From Laguncularia racemosa (Eukaryota; Streptophyta; Magnoliopsida; Myrtales; Combretaceae): a stretch of 64,000 nucleotides of DNA. This document shows, piece after piece, positions 46,137-59,700 of the stretch (the first letter of the stretch is position 1; the number at the start of each line of letters is the position of its first letter). The notes beneath the pieces were generated by a model that ran no database searches, was not told the DNA's origin, and worked only from the letters and a program-made list of their open reading frames with translations. Location of the stretch: positions 434,001 through 498,000 of the forward strand of contig JBBMOL010000286.1 of the NCBI GenBank assembly GCA_037954665.1. The letters run 5' to 3'. The translations under genes were made by a program, and so were the position numbers.

Positions 46137-46205
46137 TACTTATAATTAGTTTAGGTTTAGGTTGGTTTAGCACATTTTTTTTCCTAGCCATATATATAAC
46201 ATATA

Positions 46206-46240
<35 letters not shown>

Positions 46241-46476
46241 ATATGTATACAGTTCACATATTATACTTAAGTAAATATAAATAATTATTTTTATGTGTAT
46301 GTGTAAATGTACCTTTCTTTTATATATATATATATATATACATATACATATGTCTTATACAATATAATATAATATAATGTGTATATTTTTACATGTATAT
46401 ATATATTCATTTTACATTTCATGTATATGTACACTATTTCAATTTCAACATTATTACTTAAGCCTAGGTCTTTGCA
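43473..46476 (-). repeat. Left (3') LTR of Tekay-2
   Basis: 3004 bp, TGTAACGACCC to CTTTGCA. Longer than the right copy mainly through simple repeats: (TG)n at 46102-46128 and (TA)n at 46212-46240 and 46321-46339. Overall it is visibly more diverged from its partner than the short element's pair. Confidence 0.88.
46102..46340 (+). repeat. (TG)n and (TA)n microsatellites in the LTR
   Basis: (TG)13-14 at 46102-46128 and (TA) runs at 46212-46240 and 46321-46339. The right LTR has only shorter (TA) runs at 56520-56538 and 56680-56700. Confidence 0.9.
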
Positions 46477-46496
46477 TTCTACCTCCCCTTAAAATA
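46477..46496 (-). other. Polypurine tract of Tekay-2
   Basis: The minus strand reads AAGGGGAGGTAGAA directly before the LTR start TGCAAAGACC. Confidence 0.75.
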
Positions 46497-46625
46497 GTTT
46501 CATCCTCAAAAAAAATATGCAGGTATAGCTCATTATATTTTAATGTCCTACACTTAAATTACAAAACACATAGAATTTAAGCGAGGCTATACATATTTAT
46601 ATCCTAAGGGTGAAACAAAAGTTAC

Positions 46626-49614
46626 CTATTTAGAATAAGTCTGGGTATTAGTCCTCATATGATTTTCTCTCTCCCATGTGGCTTCTGCCTCAATTCGGCG
46701 ATTCCAAAGGACTTTTATAAATGTAATATCTTGGTTTCTGAGTTACCTAATGGACCTGTCTAGAATGGCAATGGGATACTCTTCATATGTCATGTTCTCC
46801 TAAAGTCCTTTTAGTGGATGTTCTAAGACAACTGTCGAATCACTAACACATTTCCTCTATAAAGACATGTAGAATACACTATAGATATTGGCTAACTCAA
46901 TAGGTAACTCAAGTTCATATGCCATAGCTCCAGTCCTCCATTGAATCTAGTATGGACCAATATAACAAGGACTCAACTTCCCTTTTACTCTAAATCTCCT
47001 AATCCCCTTCATATGTGATACTTTTAAGAACACAAAGTCTCCAACTTGAAACTCTAATGGTTTTCTACGTTTATCAACATAACTTTTTCGTCTGCTTTGT
47101 GCTATTTGCATTCTGGCTCTTATCACCTAGACTTTATCCTTTAGCTATTGGAGCATTTATGATCCCACTACTTATTTCTCTCTAATCTCATCCCAATACA
47201 ATAGGGATCCGCATTTCCTTCCATATAGGGCTTCATATGGGGCCATCTATATAGTGCTATGATAATTATTATTATATGCAAACTCAATTAGTGGCAAATG
47301 TTCAACCTAATTACCACCAAACTCCAAAACACATGCTCTAACATATCCTCAAGTGTCTATATGGTTCTCTTTATTTAACCATCAGTCTAAGGATAATAAG
47401 TTGTACTGAACTTCAATTTAGTGCCCATAGCTTCCTGTAAGGTTTACCAAAATCTAGAAATAAACCTGGGATCTCTATCAGAAACAATAGAAGCTAGTAC
47501 TCCATGTAATCACACTATCTCCTTAACATATAACGCTGTTAAGCGAGATAGTGGCGTGTTCTACTAAATTGGAAGGAAATGGGCTTATTTAGTTAGCCTA
47601 TTAATGACTACCCAAATAGTTTTATGATGTTTCCTAGTCCTAGGTAATCCTATAACAAAATCCATGGAAATCTACTCTAACTTCCATTTAGGAATGGAGA
47701 GAGGTTATAATAACCCTCCAGGTTTTTTATGTTCTACCTCAACCTGTTAGCAAATGCTACACTTCTGCAATGCCTTTCTTCATTCCTGGCCACCAATACA
47801 CTAATTTCGCATCCCTATACATCTTATTGCTTCCTAGGTGGTTTGTATAAATGGTATGATGAGCTTAATTGAGAATTGCTTTTCTGATCTTCTCTACTGT
47901 TGGTACACATAATCTGCCTTTGAATCTTAATACTCTAGTCTCATCACATGTAAAGTCAGGATATTTAATCATACTATTCCTGACTTCTTGTAGTTTCTCA
48001 TCAGTCAGCTATGCTTCTCGGATCTGATCTTTCAATGTAGGCTAAATACTCAAACTATTTAATCTAGATTCCACCCCTGGTAATATAATTTCCAACTGTA
48101 ACTGCTCTAAATCCCTCTACATTTCCACTCTATTAATGATCAAAGTCGCCAGACTGCTACACTATTTTCTACTCAATGCATCAGCAACTACATTAGCTTT
48201 ACAAGGATGATAGCGAATGGTTAGATCATAGTCTTTCATCAATTCCAGCCATTGCCTTTGTCACATGTTCAACTTTTTTTGAGTAAGGATGCATTTCAAA
48301 CTCTTATGATCAATATATACATCACATTTATCACCATACAAATAATGTCTCCAAATTTTTAAAGAAAATATTACAACAGCCAACTCTAAATCATAAGTAA
48401 GATAATTCTGCTCATATGGTTTCAACTAATGAGAAGCATATGCTATAACTTTATTATCCAGCATCAGTATACACCCTGATTCATTCTTAGAGGCATCAAA
48501 ATATATAGCATACCCACCTATTCCATTAGGCAATGGCTAACACAAGAGCTAAAACTAATCTCCTCTTTAATTCTTAAAAGCTTTACTCACATTGATCTGT
48601 CCCCATTCAAATTTAACTCATTTCCTCATCAATTGGGCCAAGGGTACAGCTATCTTTGAAAAGTCTTTCACAAATTTCTTGTAATATCCTGCCATACCAA
48701 AAAAACTTCTTATCTCCCTGATTGTGGTAGGAGGATTGCACTCTATAATGGCCTTAATCTTTGTAGGATCTATAGATATTCTAAAACCTGACCTAATATG
48801 GCCTAAGAATGCAATCTAGTCCAGCCAAAAATCACATTTCTTCAACTTAGCATACAACTGTTTTTCCTATAGAGTTTGCAACACCTTTCTTAAATGCTCA
48901 GCATGCTCCTCATTATCTCTAGAATAGATCAGGATGTCATCAATGAATATAACCACAAAGTCATCCAAATATTCTTTAAATACCCTATTCATCATATCTA
49001 TAAAGGCAGCTAGGGCGTTAGTTAAACCAAAAGGCATCACTAGGAATTCATAGTGACCATACCTGGTTCGAAAGGTAGTCTTTAGTATGTTAGCCTCCTT
49101 TACCTTCAGTTGATGATATCCATATTATAGATCAACCTTTGAGAATACAACTGCTCCCTTCAACTGATCAAATAGGTCATCAATTCGAGGTAAATGATAT
49201 TTATTCTTGATTATTACCTTATTTAGCTCATGGTAGTCTATACACAAACGCAAACTACCATTCTTCTTTTTTCACAAATAATACTAGTGCACCCCAAGGT
49301 AACATACCAGGCCTTATGAAACCCTTATCCAATAATTCATGCAACTGCTTTTTCAACTCCATCAATTCTACAAGAGTCATACGATAAGGAGCTCTAGATA
49401 TAGGTTTTGTACTTGACATTACCTCAATGCCAAATTTAACTTCTCTATCTAGGGGTAAGCTTGGTAATTCCTCATAAATACTTTTGGGAATTCACATACA
49501 ACTGGGATATCCTCCACTCTCTTCCCTTTCACTTGTGTATCCACCACTAAAGCCAAATATCCCATACATCCTTTCTTCAATAATTTCATGGCTATGTTAG
49601 CTGCTGTGATCTTA
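46626..49614 (-). pseudogene. Tekay-2 RT, RNase H, integrase, chromodomain, decayed
   Basis: Minus order: RT from about 49560 (KRVEDIPVVCEFP, KPISRAPYRMTLVEL), polymerase site VVIFIDDILIYS near 48930 intact, then RNase H 48560-48130 (YAIYFDASKNESGC, YIDHKSLKCIL, VVADALSRK). The integrase finger follows (YTNHLGSNKMYRDAKLVYWW near 47800). In the integrase core the first Asp is Asn (WVVINRLTK), the second is intact (VSDRDPRFISRFW), and the Glu is Lys (TDG.IKRTI). Then come a C-terminal domain (FQVGDFVFLKVSHMKGI) and chromodomain (DITFIKVLWNRRIEAEATW) with stop at 46626. About fifteen to twenty in-frame stops, mostly TAG, with few frameshifts. Confidence 0.9.
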
Positions 49615-50316
49615 GGTACTGTAAGCACTCAATTTTTGCCCTAGGAATGAACAATAATCAATGATAATCAATTTTTAATTTTTTTCCATTTTTTTCCAAT
49701 TTTTCTCTAATTTAGCATAAATAATAAAAATATTCAAAAATAAAAATAAATAGGAAAACACATCAATTTTGAAAAATGATTTCAAAAATGGCAATAATGA
49801 ATAATAAATAATTTTTACAAATTTTTGAAATTTCAAAAAATGCAAAAAAAATAAAAAATCGCATTGCATATATGCAATTTGCAAAATTAATAAAATCAGG
49901 AAAATGGGCTAGCCCAGCTAGTCCGGACCATGGCCTAAGGCGCGCGCAGGAGGGCTCGATCGCAGGTTCAAAACGAGGGGGAAGCAGTTTCCGCGTTTTG
50001 TGTTTTTCTTACTCACCCAGGACACGTAGCAGCCTTTGATTGGCTGGAGGGAACGCACGCGCCGAGCGCGTGATCATCTCCTACCTCGGGTCCGAGATCG
50101 CCGACGAAGGAAAAATTTGAATTTCGGGCGTTTCGATTCGATTTTTTGCACAAATCCAACAGATCTTCAACAAAATTGAGATAAACATCATCCAATTGGA
50201 ATCAAATCTCAACAAATCAAAGGATTTACACGAATCGGAGTTAGTTTATTTAACCGTCGATCCGATTTGCTTCAATTGGAGGAAATTCGAGCTTATCTAG
50301 CTCGATTTCAAGCGCC

Positions 50317-50324
50317 TATAAATA
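50317..50324 (+). promoter_or_regulatory. TATA box of the solo LTR promoter
   Basis: tataaata in gcgcctataaatagagg lies after a GC-rich, CpG-containing stretch (49900-50310) unlike the surrounding AT-rich DNA. About 30 bases later a ggaagccaaatcaca stretch could be the transcript start. At 50622 ccaggtaagtcgg is a consensus-like splice donor. It looks like a retained promoter and leader. Confidence 0.65.
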
Positions 50325-50639
50325 GAGGAGGAGGGGAGGAAGCCAAATCACATATCAAAATCGAGAGAAAGTGAGAGAAGAGTGTAAATCGAAGAGAACC
50401 AAAGCCGCGACCGCCGATCGGAGCTGAGCCACCACCAGGAGACGTTCTGAGAGCGAACCACCGCCATCATTGGATTCACCACCCTCGAGAACCTAGGATT
50501 CGACACCTCACCCATTGTGAAAGGCCGCCGGAACGCCGTGAACGAGCACTCTTCGCCACCGTGCCCGACAGATCCGACTCGACCCAATTCGACCCGACCC
50601 AAGCACCGACTCGGATCCAGGTAAGTCGGATTTTCATAA

Positions 50640-51300
50640 TTTTTTTCTAATTTATTTATTTATTTTTATTCCGATTTGATTATTATTTTGTTATTTATTA
50701 TTAATTTGTTTGTTATTTATTTATTTATTTATATTTCCATAAATAGGAAAATGTTAGAAATTAGATTTCTTTAAGATTTAATAATGTAGAAAAATAACAA
50801 AAAATATAAATAAAAAATAAAATAAAAAAAAATAATGAAAATGTAGAAAAAAAATATAAATATTAGAAAAATAATAATAAAACTTTAGGTTTTAAAATAG
50901 GATAGATAATAATTTAGGATAAAAGTTTTAACAAAAATTATGAAAAATTAATAAAAATTATAATATAAAAAAATAAATAACAAAATTATAAAAAAATCAT
51001 GAAAACTCATAAAAATTATAAAAATTGTAGAAGAATAAGGAAAAATCGAAAAAAAATAAAAAATCATAAAAAAACATAAAAAATCATAAAATAATAAAAA
51101 AATTAAATTAATAAAAATTCAAAAATTATAAAAATAGAAAAAAAATGAGTTTTATCACTTAGAAAAATCATTTTCTCAAATAAATCCAAAATTGATGTTT
51201 TCCCTAAAAAAATTATTTTCAAAAATCGAATTATTAAACTTAGGCTTAGATTTTTTAGAAAAATCCAAAAATATTAAAAACATAAATCGAAAAAGATTTT
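50640..51300 (+). repeat. A-rich low-complexity block in solo LTR
   Basis: Long run of aaaaataaaaa-type words, over 80 percent A+T with strong A excess on the plus strand. No ORF. Confidence 0.8.
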
Positions 51301-51797
51301 CAAATTAAAATTCACAAACCTACTAAATATTTTCAGAAAAAGCGAACTACGACTTGTTTGATCCTGACTAGCAGGTACGTAGGCACCCATTTGGGTCAAC
51401 CTATAAAAAATGAAATAAAAAATCATTTTCTTAGAATAATAAAAAACATAATAAAAAGTAACGGAAACAAAAGACATTTCTAGATGAGAACAATTTTAGG
51501 AGACTAAGTGGTAACCGTAAGGTTTTAATATGTTAGCCTCCGGACTTAGAAACTCTGGTTTTCCCTTTTCCTCTTTTCACAAAAACGAGAAGAGAAAATC
51601 ACAACAACTAGTGGTCCAAATTAAGACTAATCCGCTCCTTTAGTCTTAATTCAATCTTTCCCAACAACGGTTGGTTGGCGACTCCAAAAATTAAACGAAG
51701 TTCCTAACTTAAGTCGAGGATCTGCATTAGATGAGCATAGGGTCTAGTCTAGATCGGATTAGGAATGGGAATTCAAAACAATAGACTCGACAGGTAC

Positions 51798-53759
51798 TAA
51801 TCGCCTTACACTCCCTCAGAAACCGAATGCTTCCTTATCTAGTAAACGAAATTCTACCACTTTATCCTAGCAATTCAGATGCACCTTATACCTAGTCAGC
51901 TAATCCACACCAAAGATAACATCATACCCTTTCATCTTAAGAATAACCAAATCAACTGGCAATTGCTGCCCTTTAATCACCTGATAACCTGCTGTCATCT
52001 CCCTTCTAGAAGGAGTACTTACCACATATTCACATTTCAGACTCTTCACTAGAGCTACATTCCATCTCACCCAATCTTCAACGACATAAGAATGGGTTGC
52101 TCCAATGTCAAACAAGGCATAAGCGAGATTATCATCTAATTGAATCACACCTAAAATCATCAAACACATCACATTCCACTTCGAGTAATTATTGTTAACG
52201 TCCTACTCAAGGACAAGTCAAGCGTAGTCACATCAATACCCCAATTACTTTATGTCTACACCCATATACACATCTATATATTCACATTTACATATACATG
52301 CTTACACATGCTTGTAGGCATACATTCACTAATACAATTTGTTTAACCCCTAAGTAGATACAACTATTTCACATATGTATACATATAAATTCATGTCTAC
52401 ACACACATTCACGCATATTTACACATATAGATTCATTCATTAATTCAAATACTCAATTCATAAACAAGAATCAACATCCCATACACATCAAAATTCATAC
52501 ACATGTACATATTTACACTTATACACTTACACATTTATATAGATATATAGGTTCATTTACATTGCAACTATTCAACCATCAAACTACTAGATAAGTTTAG
52601 TAGTCTTACCTACCACTACATCATCCACATTAGTTGGCTCTATCTGTTGTACAGCAAAGAATCGCGCTTGAGCCTGAGGTCGCGGTCTACCCCTCCTAAG
52701 ATTAGGATCATGCCTAGGTACTAGGGCTTGAGTCTGAGCCTGAGTCTGCTGGCCTCGCACACTCCTACCCCAACAATTATGAGAAGTATGACCAAATTGT
52801 CCACAAGTGTAATATTGGAGGTCCTTAGAATTCTAACATTACTTAGCCATGTGTCTATCTCCCCCACATCTATAACATTTTCCTCTCAGGTGAGGACATT
52901 CATTAGCCCTATGATTACCTATACACTTCCAACACACCATAGTATAAGTCTAACTCCTTTGAGGTCGAACTGGTAGCTGATACTGCTTCTTAGCTTTTCT
53001 TTATCTTCACTCCATTTTTTGCCTAAAACTACCTCTATCCTTCCTTTTGTGTGAAGGACCTTTCATATCCCTCACCTATTCCAGTACACAAGCTTCATTC
53101 ACGATCTCCACATAAGTCACAACTTTACTTCTTTTTAGCTTCACATGAAAGTAAATATCCAGCCCCGTACGAAATTTATCAACCTTTACCTCTTCATGAT
53201 TCTAATAGGCCAATGGAGTGAATTTCAACAATCTGCTAAACTCTCGCTCATACTTTATTATGCTCCTACCCTTCTACTTCATTTCATAAAACTTTTTCCT
53301 CATTTTATCTTGTACACATGAGGGAAAATGCTAACTCGGGAAAACATCCTTAAATGTTGGCCAAATAATTAGAGCTTCCATCAGCTCCTTCTACGATACC
53401 CACCAATTATATGTAGTATCCTCTAATAGTACTACAACATGGTCTACCTACTTATCCTTAGAAACATCATGTACCTGGAAAGCTCTTTCCACAGAGTTTA
53501 TTGAATTCACAGCTATAGTGGGGTCTAGACTCTTACCATCAAAGGGCTTTACAATCCTCTATACCCTAGCCAGTTTATCCCCTCTTGATCCTACGGCCAT
53601 AACTCCAGCCCAAGCTTGCATTATAGCAAACATTTGCTCCATTGGATTTTATAGAGCTAGTGGTGGAGGCGGTGGAGGTAAATCCTCTTGCTGATCATGA
53701 GGGATCACATTCTTAGTCCTCCTTCCTTTGCCTCTACTTCAACCTCTTCCACTTTCCAT
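51798..53759 (-). pseudogene. Tekay-2 gag and protease, decayed
   Basis: The ATG at 53759 starts MESGRG. The capsid includes PFDGKSLDPTIAV, ERAFQVHDVSKDK and EDTTYNWWVS near 53400. Zinc-knuckle segments at about 52940-52770 read CWKCIGNHRANEC, CYRCGGDRHMAK.C (stop before the last Cys) and YTCGQFGHTSHNC (first Cys lost). The protease at 52172-51900 has LAYALFDIGATHSYV, where D is kept but the following S/T is Ile, then LPVDLVILKMKGYDVIFGVD. Many stops. The linker to RT is cut by the solo LTR. Confidence 0.87.
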
Positions 53760-53960
53760 TTACGACAATCCAATCTACATAAATAAGTACACTTGAACTA
53801 GAAATCAAACGCCTAAACTTTTAAACAAGAATTTGTATTCCATAATACACAAATACTTCATAATTAGGTAAGTCAAATCAATTAACACACCATAAAGTCT
53901 TTATTCAACCTAACCACCTCGCACAAGCTCACACGAGCTTAATCATAATACCTAAACCTA

Positions 53961-53973
53961 AGCTTTGATATCA
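53961..53973 (-). other. Primer binding site (tRNA-iMet type), Tekay-2
   Basis: The minus strand reads TGATATCAAAGCT three bases from the 5' LTR, 10 of 12 bases of the standard site. Confidence 0.75.
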
Positions 53974-53976
53974 CCC

Positions 53977-56745
53977 TGTAGTGACCCACCTACTAGGTCT
54001 AATTCTTAAACCTGTTCAACATTCTTATAACTATCCCCAGTACCTATAGGTAAATTGCTATATCGTCTATGAAATAGAGATAAGGCAAATTTGACTAATC
54101 CTAAACCTATAACTTCAACTTATATGTAATTCTATAAACATCCTGTAAAATGGCGCTATCAGTGCTATCATTTCAAAATCTACATTATATCTAAATACCT
54201 ATACTTAAAATCTCCTGTCACATCGAATATAGATATACCATCGGGATCTGCATTCCTGGTAAGTAGGCACAACCTATGATTAATCCTATAAACCTAAGTG
54301 GCATAAAAAAGATTACAAAACCAACTTTATACATACATATATTTACATAAGAATCCGAATATCAATACTGTAGATCATATTTACAAGCACCACAACATCA
54401 TGTACAAGACATCATATTACAAAATAACTGAGGTTCCAAAATGGAAACTAAAGGCCTATTTGCCTCTATTGACGCTCACCAAAAACCTGAGTCTCCAGCA
54501 ACTTATTCATCAGTATCTATACCTAAGGTTAGCAAAAACACTAACCCCTCAACTTCTTAAGAAGCAAAGTAAGTACATAATCAAGCAACCCAGCAAAATC
54601 AAACAATAAAATCACATAATAGTAACCAACAATATTATCAAATACTTTGGAAGTGATTACTCAAGCAAGCAAGTTTTCAACTCAAAGCTATACTCGTAGG
54701 AAACTCAATTCAATTTCTTACATTTTAACATCAACATGATCTTACTAAATGAAATTTTCCTTATAATTCCATTTTACCAAACTCATAACCTTTTCATTGG
54801 AGACCATTTCAAGTCTCTTCGGTTTACTTACAGGTCATAAATACTTTTCAATTCACCTAAGTAGAGCCTATCAACCGATAGATAAATTACTCTCATGTAC
54901 TTTTCAAAACTTAATGTTTTCTTAACTAATTATGACATTCTTACATACGCTTTTTAGTTAGAAGAATTCAGTTTGCCTTTCACCTACCTTGAACAAAAGG
55001 GGTGACCAGATCCCCATAGGTCAATGAACCAGGCCAGTTCGTCAACCGTGCCTCAAACCTATCTAAGTCGACTCAAAGGTCGTACCACAAACCTACTGGG
55101 TAGGGATAGGACTTTCCTTACATTAAGTGTTTTGGGTTAATAGGTACTTACAACCTAAACCCCATTCAATAAGCTAAAAATAACCGAGCATTACATCACA
55201 ATCATAAAGCATTCAATAATTTATGTTCATTACATCACATACAATTAAGAACAGTACAATCAAATCCCACACTCAACTCTTATTCTAGGATTTCTATAAT
55301 GTTCCCGTTTTCTCATAATCCACCCATATTAGGACACACAACCAGCCATCAGCAAATTCAATATAATTCAACAATCCTTCGACATTGATCACAGTAAGTG
55401 ATCATACAGCGTAATTTCAATCAACAACAAGTGGTCTACATTATCAACCACTTATACCCAAGAAAGGAGTTAAGGAGGTACTCACCTGAAATAATATATG
55501 TCAATCCAAAAAGTTGCACTAGCCAAATTCCTATGTCCTCCTCACTCAACAAAAATACTTGAATCATCAGTACACCAATCAATATTACTCCATTTACTCT
55601 ACTGAACCATAAATTGCTAATTAAGTATTCCAAGCCCCTAAATTCCATCTTGACCTCATATAATCCACCATTTTCCTACAATATTTTATTCATATACATA
55701 CAGGTATCTTATGTTCCATTATATATTAATGTAATTAAATTCTAATTCAATTCCATGTCGAATTATATAGTTCCAAATTATCATGATTTTACACCGAACA
55801 CTCTCGTTTTTATTTTGTAACTAACCTAAGCTTCTTAACATCATATTATACCTCAATGAACCTCAACTAAACATCAAATTCAACTAATCAAATCAAATTC
55901 CCCAATTTTGCTAATGATTAAATTTGGCCAAAACAAGGTAATTGGCTTGAAAAATTCACTAAAAATAGAAAATGACTCCTATTTGAACAATTATTAATTT
56001 GGTGATCTACTAAATCATGTAAGGATCTTATATACTAAAAATTACATCAAAACTACATCATTTGCCCTATTCATTTCTGATTTAATTTTCGACCAAAACA
56101 GAGCATTTCTTAAGGACCACATATTTTTTATTCAAATTTTACAAAAATAGAATTACCATGTTAATATACATACAAAGTTATGCCAAAATACCAAAAATCA
56201 TAATTTTTCATCAACTTTTTGATATTTTAAACAAAAATAGGAAGTTTTTGGTGTTACTAGGGGTAGCTCCGTTCACCGGCCTCCGGCCTCTACTGTGTCA
56301 GCTGGAATCTTCCTCCACCCAAAACCTTAACTTTAGCTTAGCCTAGCAGTAGTTTCACCCTAACCCCTTCGACCGAACAGACTAGATCCTTCCCTATTTA
56401 ATTATGATTTTTTTTTTTTATTTTTTCAAATTCTTGTTGCATTCTACTTCAATCTTATTCTTCATCCTCTCCTAATAATTGCATTTGGAAATTTTCAATT
56501 GCAATCTACCCATAAAATTATATATATATATATATATAGTTTAGGTTTAGGTTTGTTCTGCATTTTTTTTCCTAGCCATATATATAACATATAAAATATA
56601 TATATATAATATGTATAAAATTCACATATTATACTTAAGTAAATATAAATAAGTATATGTGTAAATGTACCTTTCTTATTATATATATATTATATATATA
56701 TACTATTTTAATTTTAATATTATTGCTTAAGCCTAAGTACTCACA
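53977..56745 (-). repeat. Right (5') LTR of Tekay-2
   Basis: 2769 bp, TGTAGTGACCC to ACTCACA, collinear with 43473-46476 apart from microsatellite and small indels. Confidence 0.88.
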
Positions 56746-56750
56746 TTCAT

Positions 56751-59700
56751 GTTAGCTCTAAAGAATGATAACGAGTTTCTCTATACTTATATTTCTCAGA
56801 TTTGCTTAAAATTTTTGTCGCGTTACACGAAACTTGGTTTCGGAGAGCGAGTAGTCAAATGAATGGCCTTATTATTAGGTTTACTGTTTTATGTGTCTTG
56901 GTACTTGCATATGTTGTTATATCTATTTGATAGAGTCCAGAGATAGTGCCTTGTAAATCATATGGGACTTAAATGTACAAATACATATATATATATATAT
57001 TGGTATCAGCAAGTTACGTGTATTGGAAAGGTAGTAGATAAATACGTACTAAGAAAAAAAGATCCATATATATAGTGTTGCTCCAGCGGCTTGTGAGGGC
57101 CACTTATTTATTTTTACATTAACAGATTCAAAATTTTCCTGATAGCTTTTCACCCCGGTTGGCTGTTGTTTTGAGTTCTATATGTTAAATTTACCTGTCG
57201 AGCGCAATCCACCCTTATTTATTTATCTCTTGTCATCATGCGTTACATAATTTATATAGCCTATGGGTCCTTGAAAAAAAATGGTGCCAAAGTTGAGTGT
57301 ATTACAAGACTTTGGTTCATCACTCTTATTATTTATTTATTTATTTATTATTATTATATAAAATGTATCTCTATAGAATGAATATGTTCAAAGCAATTGC
57401 AAGAAGAACATCAATTGAATAATAAATGGATAAATAATTTTATAATGAATAATATTTAACGTATCATAGTATATCACCTCAAGAACTACCGAAAACCAGC
57501 ATATCTAAACTTGTTTTTAGCAAATAAATGGAAATCATGCCGGAAGTCCCCCTACCTTTTGTGGGCCATTATTGTAAACAAAATATGAGGAAACAAAAAG
57601 CAAATGACACAAATGAAAAGCAAAATCTTATGTTTAGATTTAATTTCCATCTTTTGGGAGGAAAAGAAAAAAAGGAAAAAGAGAAAATAAAGTGAAAGGA
57701 TGAAGACTTTTCGATGCCGTTGACTTCATTCTCAACGGCCATGATGAAGCGTGTGTAGTCTCCAAGAGACAAAATCATAATCTTTATTAACGAGACTATG
57801 AAGACAACTTTTGTCGCTCCATCACTTCCCCTTTCTCTGACACACCATGAATAATAATGTTCCAAATCAGACACCATCAAACATGTTAGCCAACGAATTA
57901 ACAAACGGATCAGTAAATTTTTGTTCTTACATACTTGGGTTATTATCAATCATTTTTAACTCAATAATAAAATGGCTTTGCTTCGGCAAAAGATCAATCA
58001 TGAGGAAGAAATAGCCAAAATTAGTGGCCCTTTGGCTATGTAATCTTATTTCGGAGTAGAGTTGCAACTTGTGGAGTGGAGACTGGCTGGATTTCGGGAG
58101 ATGGCGGATGTTGTTGTCATCTCAGTAGAAAGTCATTACTAATAATTTTGAGCTCTTGAAAGAAATAAAGCGCGTAGACGTATGAGGTCAAGACACTTAA
58201 TAATAAGAATAAAATGAGAGCATACATGTGTCAATTTGAAGTTATATATATATATATATATAAGCCAAAAAAATCTTCCTTTTGTGTGACAACTTTCAAA
58301 GAAAAGAAAAGTACCATACATTGAAATGAAAACATGATGGTCTTTGTTATTCCCTTTTGTATTTACATTTTACCATTCATCCCGAAGTGCCTTTAGTTGG
58401 TTCCCCACCATGACCTTATATATACAATATTTCATTATTCACCATAGAAGTTGTTTTATTTTTGAAAAATGGTGATAGAAGTTGCATAAACTAAGAAAAA
58501 TCGTCTCCTTTTTCTCCTCCCGAAAAATTCTAAAATATCTCTTCTTCTTTTTTTTGTATTATCTTTTAGCGCTGGCATCCTTGATGCATTATATCAGATT
58601 TTACATACATAACATATATGTATATATATATATATATAGTCCGAATCCATTGTGCCTATCAATGTCTAAAAATTGGACAAAAAACAATTTGGGACAAATC
58701 CGAGTGATGCCGTGATGGTATACAAAGCTGGTAGGATTTTAGGGTGGGAGGGGTGAGATTGGGTTTCAGGATGTTTAGTCAAGATTCTCACACTAGAAGG
58801 TGATTTTAATATGGGGACCCATACTCTCACTCTATGCACAACATTCTTTTTCATCCTACTTTGGAGAATATAATGGATGTCTCCCTAAACCTTTTTAGGT
58901 TTGGACATTGGATACCCTACACACCACCAAAGACATGCATAGAGAAGATGACCCCAAGGAATGATGTTTCGTCCCATATAGAGTGGTAATAGAGACCTAA
59001 ATCAAAGTCCGAATTCTATAAAAATAACAACTACGCGTGAGGTTTTGAGTATGTATAACCTATTAGTATCCGAAGTAAATGACTTAAACTTGTGTAGAAG
59101 AGGCCAAGGACGATGAAGACTGTTCATTGAGCCTCGCCCTTTGACCAAAGGTGATGGAATTTTATTTTTGTCGGTGAAAATGGGGACTCTGCGTGATATA
59201 TAGCAAATAGCTCCTGAAATAGTACAGCGCTACGTTCGAAATAAAGCATAGGTAAATAACGTGGGTATTCCTAAAATTATTCAAATCAATGTTTAGCTCA
59301 CGAGTCAGGTTAGAGTTTTGAATATGGCATTAAGGTTTTTATCTTGAGTTAGGGTTTCGTATAGTAATTTAGGGTTATTGGACCCAATTTCTTATATAAG
59401 CTTATTTGTCGGGTCGATTATGTTAGCACCTTGGAGATTACGATTTGAATTGGTAATAGAATTTAGCGGAGTTTACAATTAATTTATAAATTAATAGATT
59501 AAAAAATGTGTTATATTACACATAGGATCAACATGGAAAAAATAATTAGTTAGTATAATGAATACATCAATAGCTGTATTGAACTTTTTATTGATGAAAG
59601 TGGCGTTTTGTCATAAGATGCTATGATTATAGAATAGTATTTTTAATGGGGTATTTTTAGTTTAAATTTTGTAGTCAAATAACATAAATATTAGTCTTTC

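Larger units (their letters stand above)
49620..51792 (+). mobile_element. Solo LTR, 2173 bp, with target duplication
   Basis: Starts TGTAAGCACTCAATTTTTGC and ends GACTCGACA. The 5-bp ggtac is present at 49615-49619 and again at 51793-51797. Taking out the insert and one ggtac restores an uninterrupted Tekay-2 reading frame across the site, which proves an insertion. It has no coding capacity, primer site or second LTR, so it is a solo LTR left by recombination between the LTRs of a full element. Length above 2 kb and the word GGCGACTCC near 51679 suggest a Tat/Ogre-like parent, but this is a guess. Confidence 0.88.
43473..56745 (-). mobile_element. Tekay/Del-type chromovirus (Tekay-2), 13.3 kb
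   Basis: LTRs of about 3.0 kb (43473-46476) and 2.8 kb (53977-56745) flank a gag-PR-RT-RH-INT-chromodomain frame on the minus strand. Long LTRs, an iMet-type primer site and a C-terminal chromodomain identify Tekay/Del. Flanks atcat (43468-43472) and ttcat (56746-56750) match in four of five bases and are probably the decayed target duplication. The domain order is complete, but the frame has dozens of stops and integrase lost two catalytic residues. A solo LTR of another element (49620-51792) sits between protease and RT. Confidence 0.9.

Noticed and set aside
49675..49884. 69-codon ORF rich in Phe and Lys
   Set aside because: It comes from an AT-only stretch at the solo LTR start and has no family features.
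50013..50602. Minus-strand ORFs in the GC-rich block of the solo LTR
   Set aside because: Open frames there are expected from GC-rich composition, and the TATA box points to plus-strand transcription; no protein family is recognisable.
57569..57949. 126-codon minus-strand ORF
   Set aside because: Its second half is low-complexity Phe/Ser from T/C-rich DNA, it has no recognisable domain and no neighbouring exon, so a gene call is not supported.
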